Shown piece after piece: positions 1 to 7,858 of a stretch of DNA of 64,000 bases (its first letter is position 1; each line of letters starts with the position of its first letter). A program made the translations under genes and the position numbers. This stretch comes from Planctomycetota bacterium (GTDB lineage: Bacteria; Planctomycetota; UBA1135): the NCBI GenBank assembly GCA_004295085.1, contig SHNF01000018.1:124001-188000 (forward strand), in the 5' to 3' direction. Below the pieces are notes generated by a model that was not told the origin of the DNA, made no database searches, and saw only the letters and a list, made by a program, of their open reading frames with translations.

Positions 1-1
1 C

Positions 2-991
2 CACCCGGAGAGCGCATACGCCGCCCTGCTGCGCGACGTGCTGGCCAGCTTCGACGCGCATCCGGACGACTGGCTGGCGACCTGGAAAGCGGTCGAGGAG
101 CAGTGGGGGAGCCGGGACTCCTGCCCGGACGGCCTGGACAATCCGTTCAACATCGACGCGAAGCTGAACGGCGCCTACATCGCCATGGGCCTGCTCTACG
201 GCGGCGGGGACTTCGCCCGGACGCTGGAGATCACCACGCGTTGCGGCCAGGATGCCGACTGCAATCCGAGTAACGCGGCCGGTGTGCTGGGCACGATCTA
301 CGGCTATTCGCGCATCCCGGCGGAGTACACGAGCGGCATCGCCGCCCTGCACGGCAAGAAGTTCAGCTACACGGACTACGACTTCGTGGCGCTGGCCGTG
401 GAGTGCGAGCGGCTGGCCCGTGAGCTGCTGCGGCGGGAGGGCGGCAGAGTGGACGAGAGCAAGGGCATGCTGATCATCCCGGAGCAGGCGCCGCGACCGC
501 CGTCGCAGCTCGAGGCCCTCGGCTACTCCTCCGAGCAGATCAAAGCCGTGGAGAAGGAATGGGCCCTCCGCGTGGTCCCGATGGAGCGCTGGAGCTCCGG
601 CTGGAAGCTGATCACCTGCGGCGGCGCGATGGACCCGGGCGTGCGCGACTGCTTTGGCTGCAAGAACGTGCTCGTGACTCATCCGGTGAGCCGCGCCGAG
701 CCGGCGGCTTTCGAGAAGCGCGAGCTCCTGCCGCGCAATTCGCCGAAGCTGCTCCTGGAGGTCGCAAGTCACTCCGATCCGCCCCAGGCGGACTGGGAGC
801 TGCGTGTCTACGTCAACGGCGAGCTGCTGGAGCGCCGCACGATCCATTCGCCGGGCGCGTTCCAGCGCGTGGAGCTGGATCTCGACCGCTGGGCCGGCCA
901 GGAGGTGCTCCTGCGCCTCGAGAACGCCGCCGGCGGCGCGGAGGATTGGGCCTGGGAAGCCGCCTACTGGGGTCAGGTGCAAATACTCTGA
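2..991 (+). CDS. ADP-ribosylglycohydrolase family protein, C-terminal part (5' end outside window)
   Basis: The frame is open from the first bases of the window, so the start lies upstream and only about 329 residues are visible. The first half carries the family signature: a GLLYGGGDF segment followed by TRCGQDADCNP, which corresponds to the metal-binding Gly-x-Asp-x-Asp region of DraG/ARH-type ADP-ribosylglycohydrolases. These enzymes remove ADP-ribose from proteins or small molecules using two magnesium ions. The last 90 residues or so (starting near LLLEVASHSD) are predicted to be beta-rich and look like an appended galactose-binding-like module, which suggests an exported or carbohydrate-directed version. 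An exact substrate cannot be stated. The next gene is convergent and ends 8 bp further on. Confidence 0.75.
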   Translation, partial: HPESAYAALLRDVLASFDAHPDDWLATWKAVEEQWGSRDSCPDGLDNPFNIDAKLNGAYIAMGLLYGGGDFARTLEITTRCGQDADCNPSNAAGVLGTIYGYSRIPAEYTSGIAALHGKKFSYTDYDFVALAVECERLARELLRREGGRVDESKGMLIIPEQAPRPPSQLEALGYSSEQIKAVEKEWALRVVPMERWSSGWKLITCGGAMDPGVRDCFGCKNVLVTHPVSRAEPAAFEKRELLPRNSPKLLLEVASHSDPPQADWELRVYVNGELLERRTIHSPGAFQRVELDLDRWAGQEVLLRLENAAGGAEDWAWEAAYWGQVQIL

Positions 992-999
992 CCTCCGCG

Positions 1000-2994
1000 T
1001 CAGCGCTCCTCCAGCCGGATCGTGCCCAGGCCGGTCGTCGTGCCGGCGTGGATCTCCACGGGCATGGAGGGATGCACATCAATCCCCATTGAGTACGGCC
1101 CTGGCAGCAGGTTCTCGATGCGCACGCGTCCTCCAATAACCTGCAGCCTCTCGTTAGGCGTGTACCTCAGCGTCTCGCGGACCCGAAAGGAATGCTGCAG
1201 ATGCAGCTCGTGGTATCCAGCTGTCTCGAGCTGGAATTCCAGTGAGCCCAGTTCGCTGGCTTGCGGCAGATTCACCCACCACTCTTCGTCCAAGTCCTCG
1301 AAGCGTACTGGACCCAGCATCGCCAGGAGCTTCCGATTGTGCTCGTCGGAAGCTTGCACGTAGAACCAGCCGTCTCCTTGGCTGGGCAGCCCCTCCAGGA
1401 CGGCGGAGTCATCGTCCAGGATGTCAGAGTGCTCCAGCTCCGGCGCCGCGACCCAGCTCGCGTCCAAGGAATCGCGCGAGTGCCCCCAGGCGAAGCGGCA
1501 GGTGACCGTGCCACCGGCCACCGGCACCGCACCAGGCACCAAGTGGATCTTCAGCGTCCGTTCCGGCAGGAACACAAGATCCAATTCCGAGTACTGCCAG
1601 TCCTTGGCGGGATCCACAGCCAAGTGGTCCACCCGCCGGTCAACGCGGCCCGCTGTAGGATGCCGGGCGAAGAGCTCTGCGCCCGTAGTCATCCCAGAAC
1701 GGAGGGTTTCCATCTGCTCTTCGGTCGCCGGCAGCTCGTAGCGGCCGTCCATGCCCGTGTGCACTGTCCCTTCGATCAGGTATTTCCCTCCGGCGCGAAT
1801 CCTGTAGTGGATCTCTGCATCGGGGACCGCAGTTCCCTGTGGATCCGTCGCCCGTCCGGCCAGGATGCCATAGCGGGTCATCGCCACGTCTACGTCGGTC
1901 CGGGTTCCGGGCACGAATGCTGAACGCGGCGTGTAGCCCTCTGCTTTAACGTACAGGTTGGCATCCATCAGATCGGCCACGCGGGCGACGCCGAACTCGT
2001 CGGTAGTGTCCCGGTAGAGGCATGCGCCGCCAAAGTCCAGTTGCACGACCATCTGGCTGCTCAAGAACAAGTCGATGGCATGATGATCGATCTCCACCAC
2101 GGAAGCTCCGCGAATCAGAGCACCCGTAACATCGTCGAAGACGCGCACCTGGCGTACCCGAGCAGGGCTCATGACGAGACGCACTGGCCCGGCGCCGGGC
2201 ACGACGTCACCGGCTTGCGCAACCTGATACATGGCAAGGCCTGCGGCCAGCACGTCATAGCTCCGGAATCCGCTCAGCCCGTCGAAGACCGCGATTCCAT
2301 CGGGTCCGGTCTTCTCCATCCCGAGGTGTGCACGCTCGCCGAGATTCGATGGATCGGTCCGGCTCAACCAGAGATAGACCCATGCCTCTGGCAAGGGGGC
2401 TCCGTCGGGATCGCAGACCAGGATCTTGAGACTGGCTGCAGGGACCAGAAAGACGCCGATCTCGCGCGTCTCGGCGGACCTCAGTTCCGTGACGACCGGC
2501 GGAGCGACAGCCCAGTCCTCCTGCGAGCTCTCGACTGTGTACTTTCCGCCTTCCGGGAGCTGGAAGGTCCAGGTTCCGGGATTGTCAGCCTTGCCCGCCA
2601 AAGCTGCGCCTTTGTCCAGCCGCCAGCTGCCGCCCTGGAAGCTGCGGAAGTGGCCGGGTTTCGGTGTCTGCTTCCAGGGCTTCAGCGGCACTGCGGCGAG
2701 CCCGATGTTGGAAGGGCCGGACACCACGTGCACGATCAAGCGGGGCCCAGGAGAGTCTGGCGCTGACTCCTGCGCCGGCGCCTCGGTGGCACGCCTTCCG
2801 CTCTCGACGTCCAGTGGGGCAGTCGCGGGCTCGTCGGAGCCGATGCCTTCGGCGTCACCGGCGGCGGGAAGCTCGGGCGCAGAGCGGGCCCCGGAAGGGC
2901 CCGCCCTGCTGAGCAGCCAGCAAAGGATGCCGAAGAGCAGAGCCAGCAGCGCGAGAGTCGCCGCTACAAGGCGCTCGTGTTCCTTGACTAGCAC
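1000..2994 (-). CDS. Membrane-anchored protein with carboxypeptidase-regulatory-like domains
   Basis: The 664-residue product has one hydrophobic segment at residues 10-29 and a Pro/Ala/Glu-rich linker (about 35-80), followed by a long extracytoplasmic part. Two stretches (near LVCDPDGAPLPEAWVY and ATDPQGTAVPDAEIHY, each followed by a DG-x-Y/F turn) look like the carboxypeptidase D regulatory-like (CarboxypepD_reg) beta-sandwich common in planctomycete and Bacteroidetes surface proteins. No catalytic motif is visible. It starts with GTG, and that start overlaps the stop codon of the upstream secreted-protein gene by 7 bp, so the two are probably translationally coupled. Function unknown; a structural or ligand-binding surface role is the most that can be inferred. 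Confidence 0.65.
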   Translation of the reverse strand: MLVKEHERLVAATLALLALLFGILCWLLSRAGPSGARSAPELPAAGDAEGIGSDEPATAPLDVESGRRATEAPAQESAPDSPGPRLIVHVVSGPSNIGLAAVPLKPWKQTPKPGHFRSFQGGSWRLDKGAALAGKADNPGTWTFQLPEGGKYTVESSQEDWAVAPPVVTELRSAETREIGVFLVPAASLKILVCDPDGAPLPEAWVYLWLSRTDPSNLGERAHLGMEKTGPDGIAVFDGLSGFRSYDVLAAGLAMYQVAQAGDVVPGAGPVRLVMSPARVRQVRVFDDVTGALIRGASVVEIDHHAIDLFLSSQMVVQLDFGGACLYRDTTDEFGVARVADLMDANLYVKAEGYTPRSAFVPGTRTDVDVAMTRYGILAGRATDPQGTAVPDAEIHYRIRAGGKYLIEGTVHTGMDGRYELPATEEQMETLRSGMTTGAELFARHPTAGRVDRRVDHLAVDPAKDWQYSELDLVFLPERTLKIHLVPGAVPVAGGTVTCRFAWGHSRDSLDASWVAAPELEHSDILDDDSAVLEGLPSQGDGWFYVQASDEHNRKLLAMLGPVRFEDLDEEWWVNLPQASELGSLEFQLETAGYHELHLQHSFRVRETLRYTPNERLQVIGGRVRIENLLPGPYSMGIDVHPSMPVEIHAGTTTGLGTIRLEER

Positions 2995-3542
2995 GGCGTG
3001 ATGGAGACTGGCTGACTCTTCAAGAACTTCTCGTCACATTCAGTCACCTCCTTTGTGGTCGAGCTGCCGCCACTCGCAGCTCCCCCACCGACCGTGAAGC
3101 CCACCCACTGGCCGACGGTCTCTTCGTACGTGAAACAGTCGTCATACTTCAGACGGACGTAGACTTCGATGCCGCTGCCTTCGAGGCCGCCGTTCTGATC
3201 CACGTTGTTGGGTCCCATCAGGTCGCCGCCGCTGTTGCAGACGTCAGCGGACACCGTCGCGTCGAAGCAGCCGTTGCCCTTGTCGACGAGCGTGACCGTT
3301 GCGTCACCCATGGGGTCGTTCCCCGAGGTCGAGTCGTGCTCCCACATGCTGCCGGTGAAGCCACTCAGGCTGCCGCCGGAGGAGGCAGATGGGCAGATGT
3401 TCTTGAACGTACTGCTGACCGTGCAGCACGAGCCGTCTGCCAGACAGCTCATGCCGCTGCAGCTCGGACCGGACTGCGCCAGGAGAGTTGGCAGCGGCAT
3501 CCAAGCCGCTGCCATGAGAAGAACCGCGAGTCGTGTTCGCAT
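2988..3542 (-). CDS. Secreted cysteine-rich protein of unknown function
   Basis: A 184-residue protein with a clear signal peptide (Arg-rich start, hydrophobic core, likely cut after residue 23 near LLAQ). The mature N-terminus is rich in cysteine (residues about 28-50 contain five), and further pairs occur along the chain, ending in a terminal Cys. This pattern suggests a disulfide-stabilised exported fold. I do not recognise a family. It is the first gene of a two-gene unit: the following membrane-anchored gene begins inside its stop codon. A perfect hairpin lies 35-57 nt upstream of the start codon. Confidence 0.6.
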   Translation of the reverse strand: MRTRLAVLLMAAAWMPLPTLLAQSGPSCSGMSCLADGSCCTVSSTFKNICPSASSGGSLSGFTGSMWEHDSTSGNDPMGDATVTLVDKGNGCFDATVSADVCNSGGDLMGPNNVDQNGGLEGSGIEVYVRLKYDDCFTYEETVGQWVGFTVGGGAASGGSSTTKEVTECDEKFLKSQPVSITPC

Positions 3543-3576
3543 TGCGCTTGATCACATGGAATGGTTGAAGTTGGAT

Positions 3577-3599
3577 GACCTTGGAACACCTCCAAGGTC
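3577..3599. promoter_or_regulatory. Perfect inverted repeat in the leader of the secreted-protein gene
   Basis: GACCTTGGA and TCCAAGGTC form a 9-bp perfect stem with a 5-nt loop, between the divergent secreted-protein gene and the ECF sigma gene. It sits 35-57 nt upstream of the minus-strand start codon. It could be an operator or an RNA hairpin. It has no U-run, so an intrinsic terminator is unlikely. No tRNA can be folded here although the nearby ggttcgatcc looks like a T-arm. Confidence 0.4.
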
Positions 3600-3800
3600 G
3601 AGGGTTCGATCCGATGCCCTTCCGACCGCCGCAGCAACGATGGAAACGCTTCTCCGCGGAAAGTAGTGCTTTCCCCGATTCGAAGGTGGAATAATCCGCA
3701 GGAAGATGCGCCTGCCGTACGGGTGTGACCCGGGCATGGATCCAGCAAAGGTCCGTGGTCCCGTGCAACCCTGAGACCCGCTTTCCGCACTCATCGACGA

Positions 3801-4346
3801 ATGGAGGAGTCCCTCGAGGACCGGCGGCTGGCGCTGGCGTTCCTGGAGCGCGGCGATGAAGGCGCGTTCCGGGCCCTGTACCGGCGCCATTCGCCGCGCC
3901 TGAACCAGTTCCTGCTGCGGCTGCTCGGCGGGCGCGAGCGCGACGCCGAGGACGCGCTGCAGGAGACCTGGATGCGCGCGGTCGAGCGCCTGCGGCAGTT
4001 CCGCTGGGAGTCGAGCCTGCGCACCTGGCTGGGCGGGATCGCGCTCAACTGCGCGCGCGAGCGCCGCCGCCAGGACGAGGGCGGGGAGGCCAGCGAGATG
4101 GGCGAAGCCGCCGCGCCGCACGTGGAGCGGGAGATCGACGTGGACCGGCTGGAAGGAGCGATCGCGGGCCTCCCGGACGGATTCCGGGAGGTGCTGGTGC
4201 TGCACGACGTCGAGGAGCGCACGCACGAGGAGATCGCGCAGATGCTCGGGATCGCCGTTGGCACTTCGAAGAGCCAGTTGTCGCGGGCGCGGCGCGCCCT
4301 GCGCGTGCGCCTTGGGGAGGGAGGCCATGAACAGCAAGCCGTCTGA
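3801..4346 (+). CDS. RNA polymerase ECF sigma factor (sigma-70 family)
   Basis: A 181-residue protein of typical ECF size. Sigma region 2 covers about residues 24-90 (RHSPRLNQFLLRLLG, DAEDALQETWMRAV, FRWESSLRTWLGGIALN) and region 4 about 125-178 (LPDGFREVLVLHDVEERTHE followed by the helix-turn-helix AQMLGIAVGTSKSQLSRAR). It would direct polymerase to a small set of promoters. The next gene begins inside its 3' end (20-bp overlap) and encodes a one-pass membrane protein in the usual anti-sigma position, so activity is probably controlled by an extracytoplasmic signal. The ECF subgroup was not assigned. Confidence 0.92.
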   Translation: MEESLEDRRLALAFLERGDEGAFRALYRRHSPRLNQFLLRLLGGRERDAEDALQETWMRAVERLRQFRWESSLRTWLGGIALNCARERRRQDEGGEASEMGEAAAPHVEREIDVDRLEGAIAGLPDGFREVLVLHDVEERTHEEIAQMLGIAVGTSKSQLSRARRALRVRLGEGGHEQQAV

Positions 4347-4923
4347 GGAGCTGAGCCCGCAGGAGCAACGCGCGCTGGCCGCGCTGCCGCGCGAGCGGGC
4401 GCCGCGCCCCGAGCTGGAGGAGCGCGTGGTGGCGGCGCTACAGGCGCGCGGGCTGCTGCACCGGCACCGCCCGGGCGGCGTCCGGCGCTGGATCGGGCTG
4501 GCGGCCGGTCTCGCCGCCGCCTTCCTGCTCGGCTACTGGCTAGGCGCGCGCCGCGAGCCCGAACCGCCCCCGCAGCCGCCACTGGGGCAGTGGCTGCTGC
4601 TCCTGTACGAGAACCAGGGCCCGTGGCCGGCCGACCTCACCGAAGCGGACATGCCGCGCATCGTCGAGGAATACCGGAGCTGGGCCAGGGAAAACGCCGT
4701 TGGCGGCGAGCGGCTGGAGCTGCGCGGCAACCGGATCAGCTTGGTCGCGGGCGAGATCGACAGCCAGATCGTGCCGGGACCCGAAGACGCGCTCTACCTC
4801 GGTGGCTTCTTCGTCATCCAGGCGCAGAACCTGGAGCAGGCGCGGACCATCGCCGAGACCTGCCCGCACCTCAAGTACGGGGGCATCATCGAGATCCGCG
4901 AGATCGCGGACATGACGGAGTAA
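4327..4923 (+). CDS. Putative membrane anti-sigma factor with external YCII-like domain
   Basis: I take the ATG at 4327, which overlaps the sigma gene; an in-frame upstream start would overlap it further. The 198-residue product has a cytoplasmic segment of about 50 residues, one membrane segment at about 54-72, and a domain at 88-198 that matches the YCII/DGPF fold in layout: a WLLLLYEN strand, a WARENAVGG helix, a LGGFFVIQ strand, then LEQARTIAETCPHLKYGGIIEIREI. The DGPF signature itself is degenerate (VPGP). DGPF proteins are known neighbours of ECF42-type sigma factors but are normally soluble and cytoplasmic; here the fold is attached to a membrane anchor in the anti-sigma position. No zinc-binding HxxxCxxC motif is present, so this would be an atypical anti-sigma factor. 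Confidence 0.65.
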   Translation: MNSKPSEELSPQEQRALAALPRERAPRPELEERVVAALQARGLLHRHRPGGVRRWIGLAAGLAAAFLLGYWLGARREPEPPPQPPLGQWLLLLYENQGPWPADLTEADMPRIVEEYRSWARENAVGGERLELRGNRISLVAGEIDSQIVPGPEDALYLGGFFVIQAQNLEQARTIAETCPHLKYGGIIEIREIADMTE

Positions 4924-4936
4924 CGAAGGAGAACCC

Positions 4937-6151
4937 ATGAACGCCGTGCTCGCTTGCACTCTGCTGGCGCCGCTGCTGGCGCAGGACGCTCCCAAGGCCG
5001 AAGCCTCCGTGCACGCCCTGCGCCTGAGCGTGAAGGACGTGGCGGCCGCCAACGCCTTCTACACCAAGACCCTCGGCTTCACTTCGGACTGGTGTTGTCC
5101 TCAAGGCATGGCTGCGGACCTGCACAACGGCCCCGCTCGCCTCCTGCTCGAGCGCTCCACCGCGGCGACCACCACCGCCTGGCAGCCCTACATGAACTAC
5201 CAGGTGGCCGACCTCGCCGCCAGCGTCGCCGCGGTGCGCGCCGCCGGCGGCAGCGTGGAGAAGGACACGCCGCAGCCCTTCCCGCTGGGACTGCTGGTGA
5301 CGTTCCGCGACCCGGACGGGCATCCGGGACACCTGCTGACGACGGAGCAGGATCCGCTGGCGGCCGGCTCGAGCCCGCAGGTCTTCAACCTGGGCCTGCC
5401 CGCCCCCGACATGGAGAAGTCGGAGGCCTTCTACCGCCGCCTCGGCTTCGAGGTCTACAGCCGCGACTACCTGCCGCACGCGCTGCCGCTGGTGCCGCGC
5501 GGCGCCTTCCCGCTGCTCTTGCACGACGTGCCGGACGGTGAAGCCATCACCGGCACGACCGTCGCGCTGGTCCTCGGCGTCTCCGACGTCGCCGCGGCCA
5601 AGTCGAGCCTGAACCCCGGCTGCACGGCCTCCTGCTGCAGCGGCCCCGACCTGGTCCTGAACGATCCCGCAGGCAACCGCGTGGTCCTGTGCAGCAGCGG
5701 CGGCGCGGCGGTGCCGGCCTCCTCGGCCTTCGAGCGCATGAAGACCCTCGTCGGCAGCTGGGAAGCCAAGAGCACCCAGGGCTGGACCGGCACCGAGACC
5801 TTCGAGCTGATCGCCGAGGGCAGCGTCCTGATGCAGACCACCCGCATCGAGCCGCATCCGAACCAGACCATGGTCACCATGTACCACCTGGACGGCGAGC
5901 GCCTGCTCCTGACCCACTACTGCATAGCCAAGAACCAGCCGCGTATGCAGGCGAGCGACATCTCGGCGGACGGCAGCAGGATCACCTTCACCTTCCTCGA
6001 CGGCACCAACCTGAAGTCCCGCGACCAGGGACACATGGACCAGGCCGTCTTCGAGCTGGTGGACAAGGACCACTTCCGGGACCAATGGACGTGGTACCAG
6101 GACGGCAACGAGTCCTGGATGGAAAAAGTCGAGTACGTCCGCAAGGACTGA
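4937..6151 (+). CDS. Exported protein with two VOC (glyoxalase-like) domains and a C-terminal DUF1579-like domain
   Basis: 404 residues with a short signal peptide (residues 1-16, cut near LLAQ). Two vicinal-oxygen-chelate modules follow: about 25-140 (LRLSVKDVAAANAFYTKTLGF ending in FRDPDGHPGHLL) and 145-255 (NLGLPAPDMEKSEAFYRRLGF ending in LNDPAGNRVVLC). The C-terminal 140 residues (MKTLVGSWEAKST onward) resemble the DUF1579 lipocalin-like fold. VOC proteins use paired domains to bind a metal and small molecules, but no specific enzyme can be named. The start has a good Shine-Dalgarno (gaaggag). It lies 13 bp after the YCII anti-sigma gene and should share its transcript. Confidence 0.7.
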   Translation: MNAVLACTLLAPLLAQDAPKAEASVHALRLSVKDVAAANAFYTKTLGFTSDWCCPQGMAADLHNGPARLLLERSTAATTTAWQPYMNYQVADLAASVAAVRAAGGSVEKDTPQPFPLGLLVTFRDPDGHPGHLLTTEQDPLAAGSSPQVFNLGLPAPDMEKSEAFYRRLGFEVYSRDYLPHALPLVPRGAFPLLLHDVPDGEAITGTTVALVLGVSDVAAAKSSLNPGCTASCCSGPDLVLNDPAGNRVVLCSSGGAAVPASSAFERMKTLVGSWEAKSTQGWTGTETFELIAEGSVLMQTTRIEPHPNQTMVTMYHLDGERLLLTHYCIAKNQPRMQASDISADGSRITFTFLDGTNLKSRDQGHMDQAVFELVDKDHFRDQWTWYQDGNESWMEKVEYVRKD

Positions 6152-6164
6152 GGATTGGAGCGGG

Positions 6165-6190
6165 GGAGGGCGTTCGGGGGAGCGCCCTCC
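6165..6190 (+). terminator. GC-rich hairpin after the sigma operon
   Basis: GGAGGGCG and CGCCCTCC pair around a 10-nt loop, and the stem can extend to 11 bp with one G-U pair. It lies 13 nt after the VOC stop codon and is followed by ATTCTT, so a weak intrinsic terminator is plausible. Confidence 0.5.
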
Positions 6191-6311
6191 TCCATTCTTG
6201 CGCAACCAGCGGCAAGGATGGAGGAAGCGAGAAGACGGCTCGGCGCCCGTACGTCTCGTCGAACGAGACCTCGGCTGACTCGCAGCTTCCAAACTCCCCG
6301 CCAGTTCGGGA

Positions 6312-6340
6312 TTGCATGGTCAGTGTCGGGGAACGATAGT
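6312..6340 (+). promoter_or_regulatory. Candidate sigma-70 promoter of the molybdoenzyme operon
   Basis: TTGCAT and GATAGT are separated by 17 bp, with the -10-like box 18 nt before the proposed ATG at 6359. A perfect 7-bp hairpin (GTCTCGT/ACGAGAC, 6253-6269) lies further upstream and could be an operator. This placement supports the start chosen for the operon. Confidence 0.4.
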
Positions 6341-6358
6341 TACGCCCTTCCCGGCCCC

Positions 6359-7858
6359 ATGGAACTCGGCTTCGTCATCGACCAGCGGCGCTGCATCGGC
6401 TGCCACGCCTGCACCGTGGCCTGCAAGGCCGAGAACGACGTGCCGTTGGGCGAGTTCCGGACCTGGGTCAAGTACACCGAGAAGGGGACGTTTCCGCAGG
6501 TGCGGCGGCATTTCACGGTGCTGCGCTGCAACCACTGCGACGAGGCGCCCTGCGTCGAGATCTGCCCGGTGGTGGCTCTGCACAAGCGGCCGGACGCGAT
6601 CGTGGACCTGGACCGCGACCTCTGCATCGGCTGCCGCGCCTGCATGCAGGCCTGTCCCTACGACGCGATCTACCTGAATCCGCACACGCTGGTGGCCGAG
6701 AAGTGCCACTTCTGCGCCCACCGCACCGAGCTGGGGCTGGAGCCGGCCTGTGTGGTCGTGTGCCCGGAGGAGGCCATCGTCGCGGGCGACGTCAGCGATC
6801 CCGGTTCCAAGATCGCGACGCTGATCCGGGAGCAGCCGACCTCGCGGCGCAGGCTCGAGAAAGGGACCAAACCCCGAGTCTGGTACGTGGACGCGCTGGA
6901 GGAATCGCTCACGCCCGGAGCCGCCGCGGAGCCGTCCATGTGGCTGTGGTCGGACCGCCGGCGCGCGCCGCGGCCGGTCCCCGGCTGGGAGGAGCCGCTG
7001 GACCTGCGCACCACGCTCAATGCTGACCATCCGCCGGCCTGGGGCTGGCACATCTGGCTGTACCTGTGGACCAAGAACGTGGCGGCCGGCCTGATGCTGC
7101 TGGCGCCGCTGTACGCCGTGCTCGGCGTGCCCAACGGCGGCGGCGCGCTGCCCGAGATCTTCGCGCTGGCCTTCCTCGCGGTCACCGGCTTCCTGCTGGT
7201 GCACGACCTGGGGCGGCCGGAGCGCTTCCTCAAGATCCTGTTCCATCCCAATGCGAAGTCGTGGCTGGTGAAGGGGACCTGGGTGCTGGTGGGATTCGGC
7301 GCGCTGACGTCTGGAGCCCTGGTCCTGCAACTGCTGGAGCAGCCGCAGATCGCGCAGATCCTGCGCTGGATCAACCTGCCGTTCGCGGCGCTGGCCTCCG
7401 GCTACACCGCGTTGCTGTTCGCACAGTGCCGCGGCCGCGACCTGTGGATCGAGCAGGGCCTGTTCGCGCAACTGGTGCTGCAGGCCGGCGCTCTCGGGGG
7501 ACTGTTCGGGCTGATGCTTCTGCGCCGCGCCGAAGATCCGGGACTGTTCGCGCCCATGGCGGTCGCCGCGTTCGCGCTCAGCTTCGCCAACCTGGCCTGG
7601 ACCGTGGTCAAGCTGCGCGGCGCGCGCGAGAGCGACGGCGCGGCCAGGGCGCGCGACCTCATCCTGGCCTCCAGGGGCATCATTCCGGCGTTCACGGGGC
7701 TGGCGGCGGCGGCGGTCGCGGCCGCGCTGGCCCTGCTGAACAGCCGCAGCGCGGACATCGCCATGCTGGGCCTGCTCGGCTGCGCCGGCCTGAGCATCGG
7801 CCTGCTGCTGTACGAGCGCGCGTTCGTGAACGCCGGCCAGGAGGCGCCGATCTCGTGA
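6359..7858 (+). CDS. Fused four-cluster ferredoxin subunit and NrfD-type membrane anchor of a molybdoenzyme
   Basis: The ATG at 6359 gives a 499-residue protein beginning MELGFVIDQRRCIGCHACT. Residues about 1-190 hold sixteen cysteines in four [4Fe-4S] motifs (CIGCHACTVAC, CNHCDEAPCVEIC, CIGCRACMQAC, CHFC with PACVVVC), as in DmsB, PsrB and SoeB electron-transfer subunits. After a linker (about 190-250) come roughly eight hydrophobic segments of the NrfD/PsrC type. The two subunits are normally separate proteins. The fusion would carry electrons between the catalytic subunit and the quinone pool at the membrane. The stop codon overlaps the GTG start of the catalytic gene, so the two are made together. 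Confidence 0.85.
   Translation: MELGFVIDQRRCIGCHACTVACKAENDVPLGEFRTWVKYTEKGTFPQVRRHFTVLRCNHCDEAPCVEICPVVALHKRPDAIVDLDRDLCIGCRACMQACPYDAIYLNPHTLVAEKCHFCAHRTELGLEPACVVVCPEEAIVAGDVSDPGSKIATLIREQPTSRRRLEKGTKPRVWYVDALEESLTPGAAAEPSMWLWSDRRRAPRPVPGWEEPLDLRTTLNADHPPAWGWHIWLYLWTKNVAAGLMLLAPLYAVLGVPNGGGALPEIFALAFLAVTGFLLVHDLGRPERFLKILFHPNAKSWLVKGTWVLVGFGALTSGALVLQLLEQPQIAQILRWINLPFAALASGYTALLFAQCRGRDLWIEQGLFAQLVLQAGALGGLFGLMLLRRAEDPGLFAPMAVAAFALSFANLAWTVVKLRGARESDGAARARDLILASRGIIPAFTGLAAAAVAAALALLNSRSADIAMLGLLGCAGLSIGLLLYERAFVNAGQEAPIS

Noticed and set aside
3595..3615. T-arm-like ggttcgatcc suggesting a tRNA
   Set aside because: No acceptor stem, anticodon arm or complementary T-stem can be placed around it.
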